A stretch of 64,000 nucleotides of DNA, taken from positions 33,631,571 to 33,695,570 of the forward strand of contig OU862927.1 of the NCBI GenBank assembly GCA_917880885.1. Direction: 5' to 3'. This document shows positions 51,786 to 61,800 of the stretch, in pieces. The DNA is from Limnephilus marmoratus. Taxonomy: Eukaryota; Arthropoda; Insecta; Trichoptera; Limnephilidae. Below the pieces are notes generated by a model. That model did no database searches and was not told the DNA's origin. It saw only the letters and a list, made by a program, of their open reading frames with translations. The position numbers and the translations under genes are program-made. The number at the start of each line of letters is the position of its first letter. The stretch's first letter is position 1.

Positions 51786-52299
51786 CAGTGGTTCCCAACC
51801 TTTTTCTGACCAGGGACCATTTATACGTTTAGTTTTTTGACAGGGACCACAAGATAGGTAGGTGCCACCCGACCCCAAGACCACACAATTCTCTAGCCAC
51901 CCCCCAATTTTTTATGATGTTAGGGGTAGGGGGGGGGGGGGGTGACACCACGTTATCCGCCCATGCCAGCCTAAGCCACTACTTGTCAGTGGCGTAGGCT
52001 AGTATGGGTGGCACCCGGCACGGATAGCATAAAGGGACGGGCGTAATGGGATAGGGAAGGACGGGTTCTAGCAGAATATTTACCACAACGGAGGAGGTAG
52101 AACGGGGTAGGATGGCGTGGGGCGAAACGGAATACCATAATGGCCACTGACCACAAGGAACAATAATGATAAACTGAATATTGTCCCGATTTTTTCCGAT
52201 GAGGACCTCCCGCGCGCTGGCTCGCTTATTGACTCGCGGACCATCTCCTAGCCTCTACGGACCACTAGTGGTCCGCGGACCACTGGTTGGGAAACCCTG
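51786..52299. mobile_element. hAT MITE with perfect 8-bp TSD
   Basis: ATCTACAG flanks both sides (51778-51785; 52300-52307). The ends are CAGTGGTTCCCAACC and, inverted, CAGGGTTTCCCAACC. GGTCCGCGGACCACTAGTGG motifs lie just inside the right end and GACCAGGGACC inside the left. A G run is at 51921-51941. No transposase. Confidence 0.9.
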
Positions 52300-52307
52300 A
52301 TCTACAG

Positions 52308-52493
52308 GGAAGTAATATATTTTAATAATCGTAGAGTTTGCGGCAGAACTTTGGTGACTCGTGATACAATAACTTTTTTGTTTTTACTTTTTAACTTCTT
52401 TTACATTAAGATTTCAATTTCACACTGTCTCACTGTTCTTTTAATCTGTGTATTTCATATTTCTCACACTGCATAAGAGCAAACTATTTTTTT
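52308..52493. other. Unassigned sequence
   Basis: Nothing recognised. Confidence 0.35.
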
Positions 52494-52605
52494 TTAAATT
52501 AAATGAAGACAATACTATACTGGGACTCCTAGAGGTGCCAACATCTTTTTCTGATTTTTCGGTTTCCAGATTTTCGATCACGTTATGCTAGTCTTCATTT
52601 AATTT
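52494..52605. mobile_element. Repeat F, ~110-bp inverted-end repeat
   Basis: AAATTAAATGAAGACAATAC at the left and, inverted, AAATTAAATGAAGACTAGC at the right. Both ends match 42432 and 12174. Confidence 0.7.
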
Positions 52606-52646
52606 TTTTTTTGCATTAGCTCCACACAGGAGGCACCAAAGATATT
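52606..52646 (-). mobile_element. SINE-1 tail fragment
   Basis: Inverted GGTGCCTCCTGTGTGGAGC and T run at 52604-52611. Confidence 0.6.
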
Positions 52647-52959
52647 CAAATACAGAAGAGATATGCTATGGTGTCCGCGCAACTGTCGCCGGACTACGCG
52701 CTAATTAGCGTAGTTTTCATACAAAAAGAATTTGTTCGTTTCGTTGATTTTTTAAAAACGTGCATTAATATTGGTTAACAATATATTTTGAATAAGGAAA
52801 GAATTCGTTCATTTAGTTTAACGTTCGTTTGGTTTATTCGTTAATTATTTGTTCTTTTAGTTTATTTGTAAATTGGTAAACAATATCGGCGACACCCGGA
52901 AGCGCAGACCCACATAGTAAAAATAGCAGATAGCACATCTACTTATATTTCAATATCTT
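52647..52959. other. Unassigned sequence
   Basis: A GTTTATTCGTT/TTAGTTTATTTG quasi-repeat at 52795-52875; nothing else. Confidence 0.35.
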
Positions 52960-53415
52960 TGGGAGGCACCGAGGAAAACAATTTCCCTAGGGGCCTGTGT
53001 CATCTTTGAGGATGCTGTGTGGAGGGTTTTTAAGGAAAAGGAAGTAGAAGAAGATATTGGAAGGAAAAGGGCATGAGGGGTGGGTAGGAATCTGGAAGCC
53101 AGTGTGGCCAGGAGTGACGGACGTATGAATCTATTCCTCACACTGCGGTGCAAGGCGAAGGGTCGGGAGAATCCGGCTGGAGAGGTCAAAAGGCCTCCCT
53201 CAATCAGTTTCCTCCGATATAGCCCGCCACGCATTGGTTGGGCAAACGTATCCGCCACCAAGACCTAAAACAAAGACAAACTTCATCCCATGAACCCGGG
53301 CACCCCTGCTAAGTCACCAAACGTAGCGAATCACTTCGGGTGACTTGTGGCAGGGGTGTTGGTTGTCCAATAAATGGTTCCCGGGGCGGCGGTACCCATA
53401 CCCGCCTCCCAAATT
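52960..53415 (-). mobile_element. SINE-1, long form, inverted
   Basis: Head AATTTGGGAGGCGGG at 53415. It includes GATTCTCCCGACCCTTCGCC and CACCGCAGTGTGAGGAATAG, and the tail stops at GGTGCCTCCC without an A run. Confidence 0.8.
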
Positions 53416-53506
53416 GTAGTATATTACTATTTGAGGTTTTATTCATAAAACAGTTAAAAAATATATTTCTTTTAATTTTATTTGATGATGCTTGTAAATC
53501 CATCAG

Positions 53507-53990
53507 ACTAATTTGTTCGCTTTTGGGAACAGCTCACACAGGTCTTATAGAAATCGTTGTATCTCCCTTACTGCCATGATGAGAAATATGATCTAAACGG
53601 TGTTAGAAAGAGAAAACACCACGCTTTATATTTAATCTAGCAGTTAACCCCAGAAAACTGTGCACCTCTTTGAAACTTAAGTTTCTGACTGCAATTTCTA
53701 AAAGAATTACGAAACTTCGTGAATATTTTATTAAACATTTTTTTTATATAAAACGACAAAATGTATGATAGGCTATAACAATTTACGCGTGTTTAATAAA
53801 GGTTGTGTGTGTTGGCATTAAAAATTTTAATATTAAAAAAATATGTTTGTACCTAATAATATTATTTGAAAGCGTATTTTATCACCTTTCAAAAAATAGT
53901 TCATAGTTTTCGGATAAATTCAGAAACATTTAAGTTATTTGGATTTTATTGCTAATAGAAACCTGTCAGTCTTAATAATTAAATAAATTT
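53507..53990 (+). repeat. Repeat A, copy 2
   Basis: CTAATTTGTTCGCTTTTGGG to GGATTTTATTGCTAATAG, same order as 1661-2160. Confidence 0.75.
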
Positions 53991-54321
53991 CGTGGTTATA
54001 AACTAAGCTATTGTTTTATTTCAACAAACCTTTCCTCGATAAAATGCGAAATATCTTCATAACCGTATTCTCCGTAGATTTTTCTCATCATTTTATTATA
54101 AGGTACCTGAAAACAAATGTGACGTACTGTACTGTAACGTAACATTTGTACCCAGTAATTAAAAGCAATTAAACCTTGAAGCGTGGTGCTTAGAGAACAT
54201 TATTAGATCGGAGATACGGTGTTTTCGTGTTGTCGATCATCCACGCACTAGTCACTAGTTACTGTCACTAGTCCATTCAGAAATATTTGAATTATTTTAT
54301 CGTTAAATTAATTCAGTCATC
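53991..54321. other. Unassigned sequence
   Basis: Nothing recognised. Confidence 0.35.
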
Positions 54322-54485
54322 ATCTAGGGCAGAGGCTCTCAACCGGTGGTCCGCGGATCATTGCAAGCGTATGATTCTCTCACATAGAGCCGGAAAGGTG
54401 ATAAAAGAATTAACCCGTAAAAAACAACGTTTTTACTCTTTAATTAATTTATTTTCAAATTTAAAACGTGACAAAAAATACAACA

Positions 54486-54574
54486 CGTGTGCAGTTCACA
54501 TGTGGTAGAAGTGAAACCTTCAGAAAATTAAACTGGACAAGAGTGGGGAGGCTACGAAGTTTTCACTTCAAAAA
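54486..54574. repeat. Repeat E, minimal copy
   Basis: GTGTGCAGTTCACATGTGG, GAAGTGAAACCTTC and, at the other end, GAAGTTTTCACTTC. About 90 bp, essentially the two family ends joined. Confidence 0.7.
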
Positions 54575-54782
54575 ATATTTACAGTAGTATCAAAATATAG
54601 AGAGGAATTGACGAGTACGTTTGTATGGACAAAACGCCGCCTGGTTTCATATGAATAATGGCCGTTGAAATTGCGAATGAAAGTCGTACACATGGCAACG
54701 TATCTCTCGGCTGTATAATTAAAAATTTCATTTGATTTGAACCTATAGACTTGGAGAAGGAGTCTAATCGAAGATCGAAGTA

Positions 54783-55706
54783 CAAGGTGGCGCAAAATTA
54801 ATCACCCTATCGGAAGATGTTATGATTCTTGCAAATGGCGTCGTATGTCAATCATATTTGACTTTTGTGAACTAGACAGCTGCAGAATACAAACAAACAA
54901 GCAATGGAGCGCTATACTCCGCAAGAGCGTGGAATAATTGTGTCGTTTTGAGCTTTAACGCTTTTAGCGATTTTGTGTCGAAAGTCATCATAAGCGACGA
55001 GGCGCATTTCCACTTAAGCGGTTACGTCAATAAGCAAAATCTTCGTTTCTGGGGCACTGAAAATTCACGTGTGATGGTCGAAGAGCCAAAACATCCATTC
55101 TAAGCCACTATGTGGTTCGGCGTTCACGCGGGAGGAGTGATTTTTTTAGGACGCCATTGGCATTACGGTCACTGTTACTGGCGAACGCTACAGGGCCACG
55201 ATAAACGGCTTCTTACTGCCGGAATTAGATGAGCGGGGCTTGGTGAACACGTGGTTTCAACAAGACGGTGCAACCGCACACATAGCGCGAGCCACAATGG
55301 ATATTGTGAAAGAAGCGTTTCCTGGTCGCGTAAACTTCCGTTTTGGCGATTTGGCATGGCCAGCAAGATCCATCCCAGACTTCTTTCTTTGGGGCTATTT
55401 GAAGTCGGGGGTTTATGCCAACAAGCCTCAGATAATCGCAGCCCTTGAGATAATATTCAGGAGAATATTCGACAGGAATGCGAACAGTTATCGCCGGAAA
55501 TCTTGCGGAAAGTTATGGAAAATGCGATAAAACGGGCACAAATGTGTATCAACACGGCGGTAGCCACTTGACGGATATCATCTTTTCCACTTAACAGACA
55601 AAAATTTAAAAGTCCAAATAAAGATTTCCATTACTAAAAGTCATTTTTTTTTAGTAAAAAAAATTATTCAAAAACAAAATTGGATGATTAATTTTGCGCC
55701 ATCCTG
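54783..55706 (+). mobile_element. mariner element, N-terminal deletion
   Basis: The ends CAAGGTGGCGCAAAATTAATC and, inverted, CAGGATGGCGCAAAATTAATC. TA flanks both sides (54781-54782; 55707-55708). 924 bp. Confidence 0.85.
54905..55530 (+). pseudogene. mariner transposase remnant
   Basis: Starts MERYTPQERGIIVS (54905), then most of the DNA-binding half is deleted. The catalytic half follows across frames: VIISDEAHFHLSGYVNKQ (first Asp, about 54990), WGTENSRVMVEEPKHPF and a stop, ATMWFGVHAGGVIF, TWFQQDGATAHIARATM (second Asp, 55250), GDLAWPARS and DFFLWGYLKSGVYANKP. The segment between WPARS and DFFLWG is shortened by about five residues. A stop and frameshifts inactivate it. Its MERYTP start and WFQQDGAT box place it with a common insect mariner lineage distinct from those at 21.4 and 22.2 kb. 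Confidence 0.8.
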
Positions 55707-55800
55707 TATAAGAGATCGAAGTTCCAGGGTTTGCATTAAATTATTTTTAAATCATATTTCTAGAAGGGTTCCGTGATTACGGAAAGTTTAAGAAGCACTG

Positions 55801-56049
55801 GTTTAGGAAGATAATATTATTAGTCACTAACGACCGTATTGACGAAAAAGGGGTTGCGAGCTATTCATAAATTACATTTTTAGAGGAAACCGGGCGGCGT
55901 TTTCCCCAATTCCTCTCTAGATTTTGAAAACATTACAAATATATTTTTAAATAGGTATATGTTGATGATCATTTTATAAATCCAATAGGAACTGGATCCA
56001 AAATTAGCACGTTCCTCGTATTCACTGTCAACGTGTCAACCAGTGATGG
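55801..56049. other. Unassigned sequence
   Basis: Nothing recognised. Confidence 0.35.
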
Positions 56050-56288
56050 TTTTTTTTTACATTAGCTCCACAAGAGGAAAACAATTTTCCTAGAGGCCTA
56101 TGTCATCTTTGAGGATGCTGTGTGGAGGGTTTTTAAGGGAAAGGAAGGAGAAGAAGATATGGGAAGGAAAAAGGTATGAGGGGTCGGGGTGGGTCAGTGT
56201 GGCCAGGAGTGACGGACGTATGAATCTATTCCTCACGCTGCGGTGCAAGGCGAAGGGTAGGGAGAATCCGGCTGGAGAGGTCAAAAGT
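56050..56288 (-). mobile_element. SINE-1, 3' half, inverted
   Basis: A T run at 56050-56057, then the inverted tail, CCTCCACACAGCATCCTC and CACCGCAGCGTGAGGAATAG. It stops at the CTTTTGACC block. Confidence 0.75.
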
Positions 56289-56489
56289 CCTAACCCTAGT
56301 GAAGCTAGTCACCGCGAAAAGTAACCGGGACGGGCGATGACGTATGTAATATACAGCCGCTTGATGCAATTGAGTATTACCGTCAATCTTTCGAAATCCG
56401 GGAGATACTCCAGGTCCAGGTTCACAAATTCGTAGAACTTATACCTATGAAGGGCACGTCCCTTTGCGTCTTGCCGAAGAAAGTGGCGT

Positions 56490-56697
56490 CATCTTGTGAC
56501 GAATTCTTTAATTGACCAAGTGAATCGGATACTTGAGTCGGGCCATGTGAAGAGTCGGAATAATAGAAGAGCATGTATGAGACGATGTATGAATGTGAGT
56601 GAGGCAAAGAGTGTGTACCAAGGCCGAGTTGTTTGGCGGTCCGTCTTATCTGCATACCCCTGCGGAGAAACGATGTGATGATTAGTTAGTTAGTTAG
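56490..56697 (+). pseudogene. RTE-like LINE C-terminus with TTAG tail
   Basis: An open frame of 60 codons ends with DQVNRILESGHVKSRNNRR, ACMRRCMNVSEAKSVYQGR and VVWRSVLSAYPCGETM, then a stop. GATTAGTTAGTTAGTTAG follows (56680-56697). This is the natural ORF end and microsatellite tail of the same family as 44690-45092; reverse transcriptase and endonuclease are gone. Confidence 0.75.
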
Positions 56698-56894
56698 TCG
56701 GGTAAACTTTCAACTGGTCAAAAACGATTATGCCACTGCTCTTTTTTATCGATAAATTGTCGCGGTACCCACAAAGGATAAATTGTTTTTGAAATGACAT
56801 GTTTTGAACAATTCACTAAATTGAAAAAATTAAACCTAAAGACTTCTTCTAACACAGCAAACTTATTTTGTGGCACCATTTTGATTTAAATTAA

Positions 56895-57077
56895 TAAATT
56901 ACTTCGTTTTTACCACTTTTATTGTTTACAAAACCAACATGTTTCGTGAGCAATGCTCACTTCTTCAGGGTTTTTTATTGATACTATATTATCAATAAAA
57001 AACCCTGAAGAAGTGAGCATTGCTCACGAAACATGTTGGTTTTGTAAACAATAAAAGTGGTAAAAACGAAGTAATTT
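56895..57077. ncRNA. Head-to-head pair of hammerhead ribozyme motifs
   Basis: Two near-perfect arms (56895-56982; 56989-57077) each carry a complete motif. Plus copy: stem I AAAACC/GGTTTT (56999-57004 with 57038-57043), core CTGAAGA (57005-57011), one extra A, stem II GTGAGC/GCTCAC with ATT loop (57013-57027), GAAA (57028-57031), palindromic stem III ACATGT (57031-57036), expected cleavage after T57037. The minus copy is its mirror (56946-56977 core side). All catalytic positions C3, G5, A6, G8, G12, A13 and A14 are present. Minimal hammerheads with self-complementary stem III are reported from Penelope-like elements and proposed to work as dimers. No Penelope reverse transcriptase is in the window. 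Confidence 0.75.
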
Positions 57078-57596
57078 AAACCTGAAGATTTTTTAGATTT
57101 TGATCAGCACACCAAATTTTATTTTTTATGATAAGAAACAAAGAAGTTACAGATTTATGAGACGATAATGAGCATTTGCAACCACTGTGCGGCGTTACCC
57201 AAAACTGCCTCCCAAATTACTAACTACAATTCGACAATCAAATATCCAATAACATCTTTTTTCTTACCTCCAACAAAATTGCAAAATAACTAGCAATAAT
57301 TTCTCTGTTAATGACTTCATTACGGAGAAATGTACACCTATTTCTCTGCCACATTATGCGCTCATATAATTGTCATAACCGACAGTTGTTGGGTAATTTA
57401 AATATGCAATTGGCTTCACCTCATAACAACACCCACTGGCGCCCAACGTACACTATATTATAATAATGTTTATATTTCTTCAGCCTGACTTACTTATAAT
57501 ATTATTTCGCCACAATGATCCAAGAATTATAAAGATACCACCCGTACCTGAACGTGAAATCACAATTTTAGATTCATCTTTACTGTGATAACATAC
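57078..57596. other. Unassigned; SINE-1 head stub
   Basis: 57188-57220 (GCGTTACCC and CTGCCTCCCAAATT) is an inverted SINE-1 head remnant. The rest has no feature. Confidence 0.4.
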
Positions 57597-57778
57597 ATTT
57601 ATTATAGATATAATGCTGCAGCTCTTTTTTACACATTAAATAATAGTGAGACAAAAGATAAAACACATAAAATACGTGTGACTGTTTCCTACAAAGTACT
57701 ATTTTTTTGCGACGGGAATTGCGTTTCATTTTCTTTATACGTTCGAGGGAGATATCTGATTATTATGATATGTTTCCT
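57597..57778. repeat. Repeat B fragment
   Basis: ATAATGCTGCAGCTCTTTTT and TTTCATTTTCTTTATACG match Repeat B; it is cut at TTAA, where Repeat C starts. Confidence 0.65.
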
Positions 57779-57782
57779 TTAA

Positions 57783-58553
57783 GAGCGTTTAACCAGCCAG
57801 CGGCCGAAAATCCACATTTCGTCGAAAGTTTTTCTTACGATCGTGCAGGGCGGTTACAATGAGAAAGATTAATTATTCTCCGTACCGGCTTTTTTAAATT
57901 ATAACTCAACATCGAATTTATTTCAATCCAAATTAGCTTTCATTTATACCTTCATCCAAAAATGCTGAAAGGCGTGATGATAAAACTATTAAAATAATGT
58001 ACTTTTTGTAATTATTTTTTGATTAAAAGTATTTATCATTTTTCAGTAATGTCTAAATTTAATAAGAATGTTAAAAAAATCTGAAATATATTAGTTTGTA
58101 AGTGCGCAAATAAATACACAAATGGACCAATTTTCGTCAAGAAACACATGTACGTACATATTTTTTAATGATTTTATTGAAACTAAAATTAAAATTCTAA
58201 AACATGCGTTTGCTAGATAATGTATTGATTTATTTTACTGCATGATTATATTATTTGAAATGGGTGTGGTATAATAAAAAATCTTTTTTGAAAATTTAAT
58301 AAATCTCCCAACGACCTATGGAATAACCTTATTATACTAAAAATTAAAAAAAAAATATCTCAAAATTTATTACATGCAAATGCTAGATAAAAGAACAATC
58401 TTTCGAAATCCATTTATAATTTTTTGTGGAAAAGAGTCAATACGTCTAAAATCTTTTTTGAAAATGACGTATTTCCGGTTTTCTCTGGTAGTCAATACGT
58501 CTAAAATCTTTTTTGAAAATGACGTATTTCCGGTTTTCTCTGGTAATGCCCTC
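57783..58553 (+). mobile_element. Repeat C, TTAA-flanked, 771 bp
   Basis: TTAA flanks both sides (57779-57782; 58554-58557). Nearly identical to 18036-18755 by eye, but with a 56-bp tandem duplication of GTCAATACGTCTAAAATC..CTCTGGTA at about 58434-58543. The left flank is Repeat B and the right flank is the subterminal-motif MITE. Confidence 0.85.
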
Positions 58554-58557
58554 TTAA

Positions 58558-58865
58558 AACAAAAACCCAAATCCTTAATATTCAGCTAAATGTGTCCAAT
58601 AGTCCGATATTAGGGATTTTTACATACATACATACATAAATTAAGTTTTTTAAACTGCATACGCAATATTACGTTATTCCAATATGCTATACATAATTGC
58701 AAATCCAACCTCTGCCAGTGCTGTAGATATTCGTCAACACTTTGGTTCTCATAGATATTAGTCAGCAGTTTGAGCTGTAGATATTCGTACGCACTTTGGT
58801 TCTCATATATATTAGTCCGATTTTTTCAGTTTTTGGAATTCCTGTAGATATTAGTAGACGCCTCC
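58558..58865 (-). mobile_element. Partial subterminal-motif MITE
   Basis: The reverse complement matches 13421-13730, with GAGACGCCTCC-side border at 58865 and motifs GTAGATATTCGTC, ATAGATATTAGTC, GTAGATATTCG and GTAGATATTAGTAG. It is cut at the TTAA of Repeat C. Confidence 0.75.
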
Positions 58866-58985
58866 CGTTATAGTGTCCATCATCAGGGCAGATGTAGCGA
58901 GCTGTAGGAGGTAGCGCAATACGGCATAACACCCCAAAAACAAATAACGAAAATACTTTTGGCCGTGAAAATCTAAAAACGTATC
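58866..58985. repeat. LTR-host repeat, uninterrupted; half hammerhead
   Basis: GGAGGTAGCGCAATACGG, CATAACACCCCAAAAACAAA and TTTTGGCCGTGAAAATC run without the LTR. On the minus strand CCTGATGATGGACAC (58892-58878) is a CTGATGA core plus the start of stem II; the GAAA half was removed where the MITE begins. Confidence 0.55.
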
Positions 58986-59029
58986 TGACCGTTTATATTG
59001 TATTTCTCATTATTATATCAAGTGAGATA

Positions 59030-59100
59030 CTATGATTTTTATGAGACCTATATGTGTTGTACGGAAAAACAAACAAATTAGCCTGAGGGGGTTAAAAAAC
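59030..59100 (-). repeat. Repeat A fragment
   Basis: ACAAACAAATTAGCCTGAGG and GAGATACTATGATTTTTATG are inverse matches to 1665-1735. Confidence 0.5.
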
Positions 59101-59418
59101 ATTTTGTTACATAATCTAATTATGTTAGGTGAACCACATAATTAATAACAATTTTCGTTTTGGTTGACTGAAAAGTCAGTGGGTGATATTATCATGCCCA
59201 CTGTTTCGGATCAATCAATTTTACACAAATCCAAAAGTGCAGAATTGTCTTAATGCAACCTCCATCATTAATCTTCTTTTATTCTGCAGTTATTATGGTC
59301 AGGTGTCGTCTACTTGCTACTGATTGAAAACTCCCATTCTCCCTACTTAAATATTTTATAGTATATGATCATTGTTACAAATAATTATTAAATATGTTGC
59401 CTTTTCATCAAATCTTTT
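59101..59418. other. Unassigned sequence
   Basis: Nothing recognised. Confidence 0.35.
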
Positions 59419-59729
59419 CCCGCCGCCCCGGGAACCTTTATTGGATAACCAACACCTCTGCCATAGGTCACCCCAAGGGGTTCGCTACGTTTGGTGATTT
59501 AGCAGGGGTGCCCGGGTTCATGGGGTGAGGTTTGTCTAGGTCTTGGAGGTGGATGACCAGGACACACTGAAACCCAGATCTACCCACCCCTTAAACCATT
59601 TTCCTTCTCAGAACTCTCCTCTCCTTCCTTTCTTAAGAAAAACCCTCCACACAGCATCCCCAAAGATGACGTAGGCCCTGAGGGAAATTATTTTCCTTAG
59701 GGCCTCCCGTGTGAAGCACACGTAAAAAA
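59419..59729 (+). mobile_element. SINE-1 copy
   Basis: CGCCGCCCCGGGAACC to GTGTGAAGCACACG and an A run. Its last half is part of the 258-bp tandem duplication. Confidence 0.8.
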
Positions 59730-60112
59730 AAGGAAACATACAATCATTATCATATATCTCCCTCACACATATCAAGAAAATGAAACGCAAGGAAAAAGTA
59801 GTACTTTGGAGGAAACCGTCACACGTATTTTGTGTGTCTCATCTTTTGTCTCATCCTTTTCCTTCCCAGAACTCTCCTCTCCTTCCTTTCTTAAAAAAAA
59901 CCCTCCACACAGCATCCCCAAAAATGACGTAGGCCCTGAGGGAAATTATTTTCTTCAGGGCCTCCTATATGGAGCGCATGTAAAAAAAAGGAAACATACA
60001 ATCATTATCATATATCTCCCTCACACATATCAAGAAAATGAAACGCAAGGAAAAAGTAGTACTTTGGAGAAAACAGTCACATGTATTTTGTGTGTCTCAT
60101 CTTTTGTCTCGC
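59599..60112. repeat. 258-bp tandem duplication (SINE-1 tail + Repeat B)
   Basis: CCTTCCTTTCTTAA occurs at 59623 and 59881, and GAAACATACAATCATTATCA at 59733 and 59991: offset 258 bp each time. Unit 1 is about 59599-59856, unit 2 about 59857-60114. The copies differ at a few percent of positions. Confidence 0.95.
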
Positions 60113-60232
60113 CATTGTTTAATGTGTAAGAAAGAGCTGCAGCAATACAGCAATAAGGAACGTATGTTTATTGCCTTTTTTTGCCATCACGGTACCGTAA
60201 CCCTGAATCGTCACAGAAATTATCGCTCAATA
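60113..60232. repeat. Repeat B right end
   Basis: AAGAAAGAGCTGCAGCAAT through CACGGTACCGTAACCCTGAA to TTATCGCTCAATA. It shows where this Repeat B copy stops. Confidence 0.65.
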
Positions 60233-60491
60233 CCATTACAATAAACACATCTATATACAACCTATTCCCTTTTTTTAACAAATTTTGGCTTTTTTTAAAT
60301 ATTTTTTTTGTGTTTTTTGTGTTTCTATTAGCTCAGGAGCTCAAGTAAAAAAAAAGTCTTAGAAGAATCTTCCCAAATGTGCTAACCGCGTATATTTAGT
60401 GGTTTAATAGCATTAACAAGGTTAAAAAAATCATTGATTTTTTTTTCAATAGTGCTCTGTCTTTTTTTACATTAGATTCATAAAGAAGACT
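60233..60491. other. Unassigned T-rich sequence
   Basis: Nothing recognised. Confidence 0.35.
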
Positions 60492-60671
60492 AAAGGCGGA
60501 AACACACTTGTGTGGTGTGGTGTGTCGTGGCGCGCCAGAAGCACATCGGTTTCATACATTTATTATGATTATAGACATATTTGTAGGTTGTGGCGTGTCG
60601 ACAAGCGACGACGATGATTGGTTAATTTGTAGTCACGACACACCACACCACACAAGTGTGTACGACGCTTA
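60492..60671. mobile_element. MITE with 28-bp perfect inverted ends
   Basis: ACACACTTGTGTGGTGTGG..TCGTG (60502-60529) and its exact inverse (60634-60661). Outside these, AAAGGCGGAA and GTACGACGCTT are weakly related, with TAA/TTA at the edges. About 180 bp, no coding capacity. Confidence 0.85.
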
Positions 60672-61380
60672 ACTCTATAGAAAATAACTTCCCTCGTTTC
60701 GGAAAGCATTAAGAGCGCTGCTGGTCGCTGCGAACATTTATGAATAGGTATTTTAAAAAATCTCTTTTATTTCACTCTCTGACAGTAGTCAGAATCGCGC
60801 TATAGATGTGTGAGTGAATGCAGGCCTTGTGTGTGTGGGCCACGCGCTTCACCCGTGTCGAATTATTATTTCTGCCGACCACGCATGTTCCAATCTGCAA
60901 ATGTGTAGAGACAAGACCGCTCGCAGGGGCGTCCTATGAATATGCTATTATAGCTACGTATCGTTGTTGCGCGCACAAAATATCCTGTGGGTATTTTAGA
61001 ATATTAGGATACATAATAAAAAAAAACCGAAAAAAAAAATTGGGGACCCATATTTTTAGTTATTTTCATTAATTGTAGAGTTATTTTTGATACCATGTTT
61101 GGGTGAAAACAAGTGGGCTTAATATACATTTTTTTATTAAAACCGACAATTTTTTCTTAAATTTTGCATTCAGGATTTTTGTGCGCACTTTTTATGCACA
61201 TATGATATTTTGTGTAGCAAACGTAGGAAAGGCAACTTGACCTTTCTCATAGGACCCATATCCCTCAGGCCTCGGGCATATTTTTTCATAAGGTCGAAAT
61301 ATTTCCGCTTTGCAATAAAATCCAAATAAATGGAATATTTCTGATAGTATCCGAAAACTAAAAATTGTTTTTGAAAGGCG
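60672..61380. other. Unassigned sequence
   Basis: An 84-codon plus-strand frame (60818-61072) rich in Cys and Arg has no known motif; an 86-codon minus-strand frame (61192-61452) likewise. CATAGGACSCC and CAAAATATC words on both sides (60930-60985 and 61205-61260) occur in inverted order. Confidence 0.35.
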
Positions 61381-61800
61381 ATGAAATACGCTTTTAAATT
61401 TTGAAATCCGAAATAAACCTTTGCTTTTCAAATATAAAAATTTTGAACGCACACATAAATTTTTTTAAAATGACTCATCTTACGTTTTTTCTAACTAAAA
61501 TTACTGATAACGAAAAAAATAAAAACACGTACATATTTATTACACAAATGTATTGTTAACATTTCCGTCACCTCACTTTTTTATTGTTTCATGTAAAAAT
61601 AATTAATAGATACAAAATTCCATAAGTTTCATAAACTTTGGTTTTATAAAGGTGTACAATTCAATTATTTTGTGGTTAACTTTTGAATTTGAATATAAAG
61701 TTTGATATTTTCTCTTTCTCTTTCGAACACCGTTTAAAACTTATTTCTCAACATAATAGTAAGGGAGACACAAGATCGATATGAGTTGTTCCCAAAACTA
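61381..61800 (-). repeat. Repeat A, inverted copy
   Basis: Inverse of 1661-2160, with TTTTCTCTTTCTCTTTCG and AAGGGAGACACAAG; it ends GAGTTGTTCCCAAAACTAAC. A 17-bp G run follows at 61814. Confidence 0.65.

Larger units (their letters stand above)
54330..55800. mobile_element. Old hAT-like element hosting other insertions
   Basis: The left end CAGAGGCTCTCAACCGGTGG then CCGCGG; the inverted right end CAGTGCTTCTTAAACTTTCC. Both are hAT-type termini. The presumed 8-bp duplication is decayed (ATCTAGGG and GTTTAGGA, 5 of 8). It contains Repeat E (54486-54574) and a mariner (54783-55706). Confidence 0.5.
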
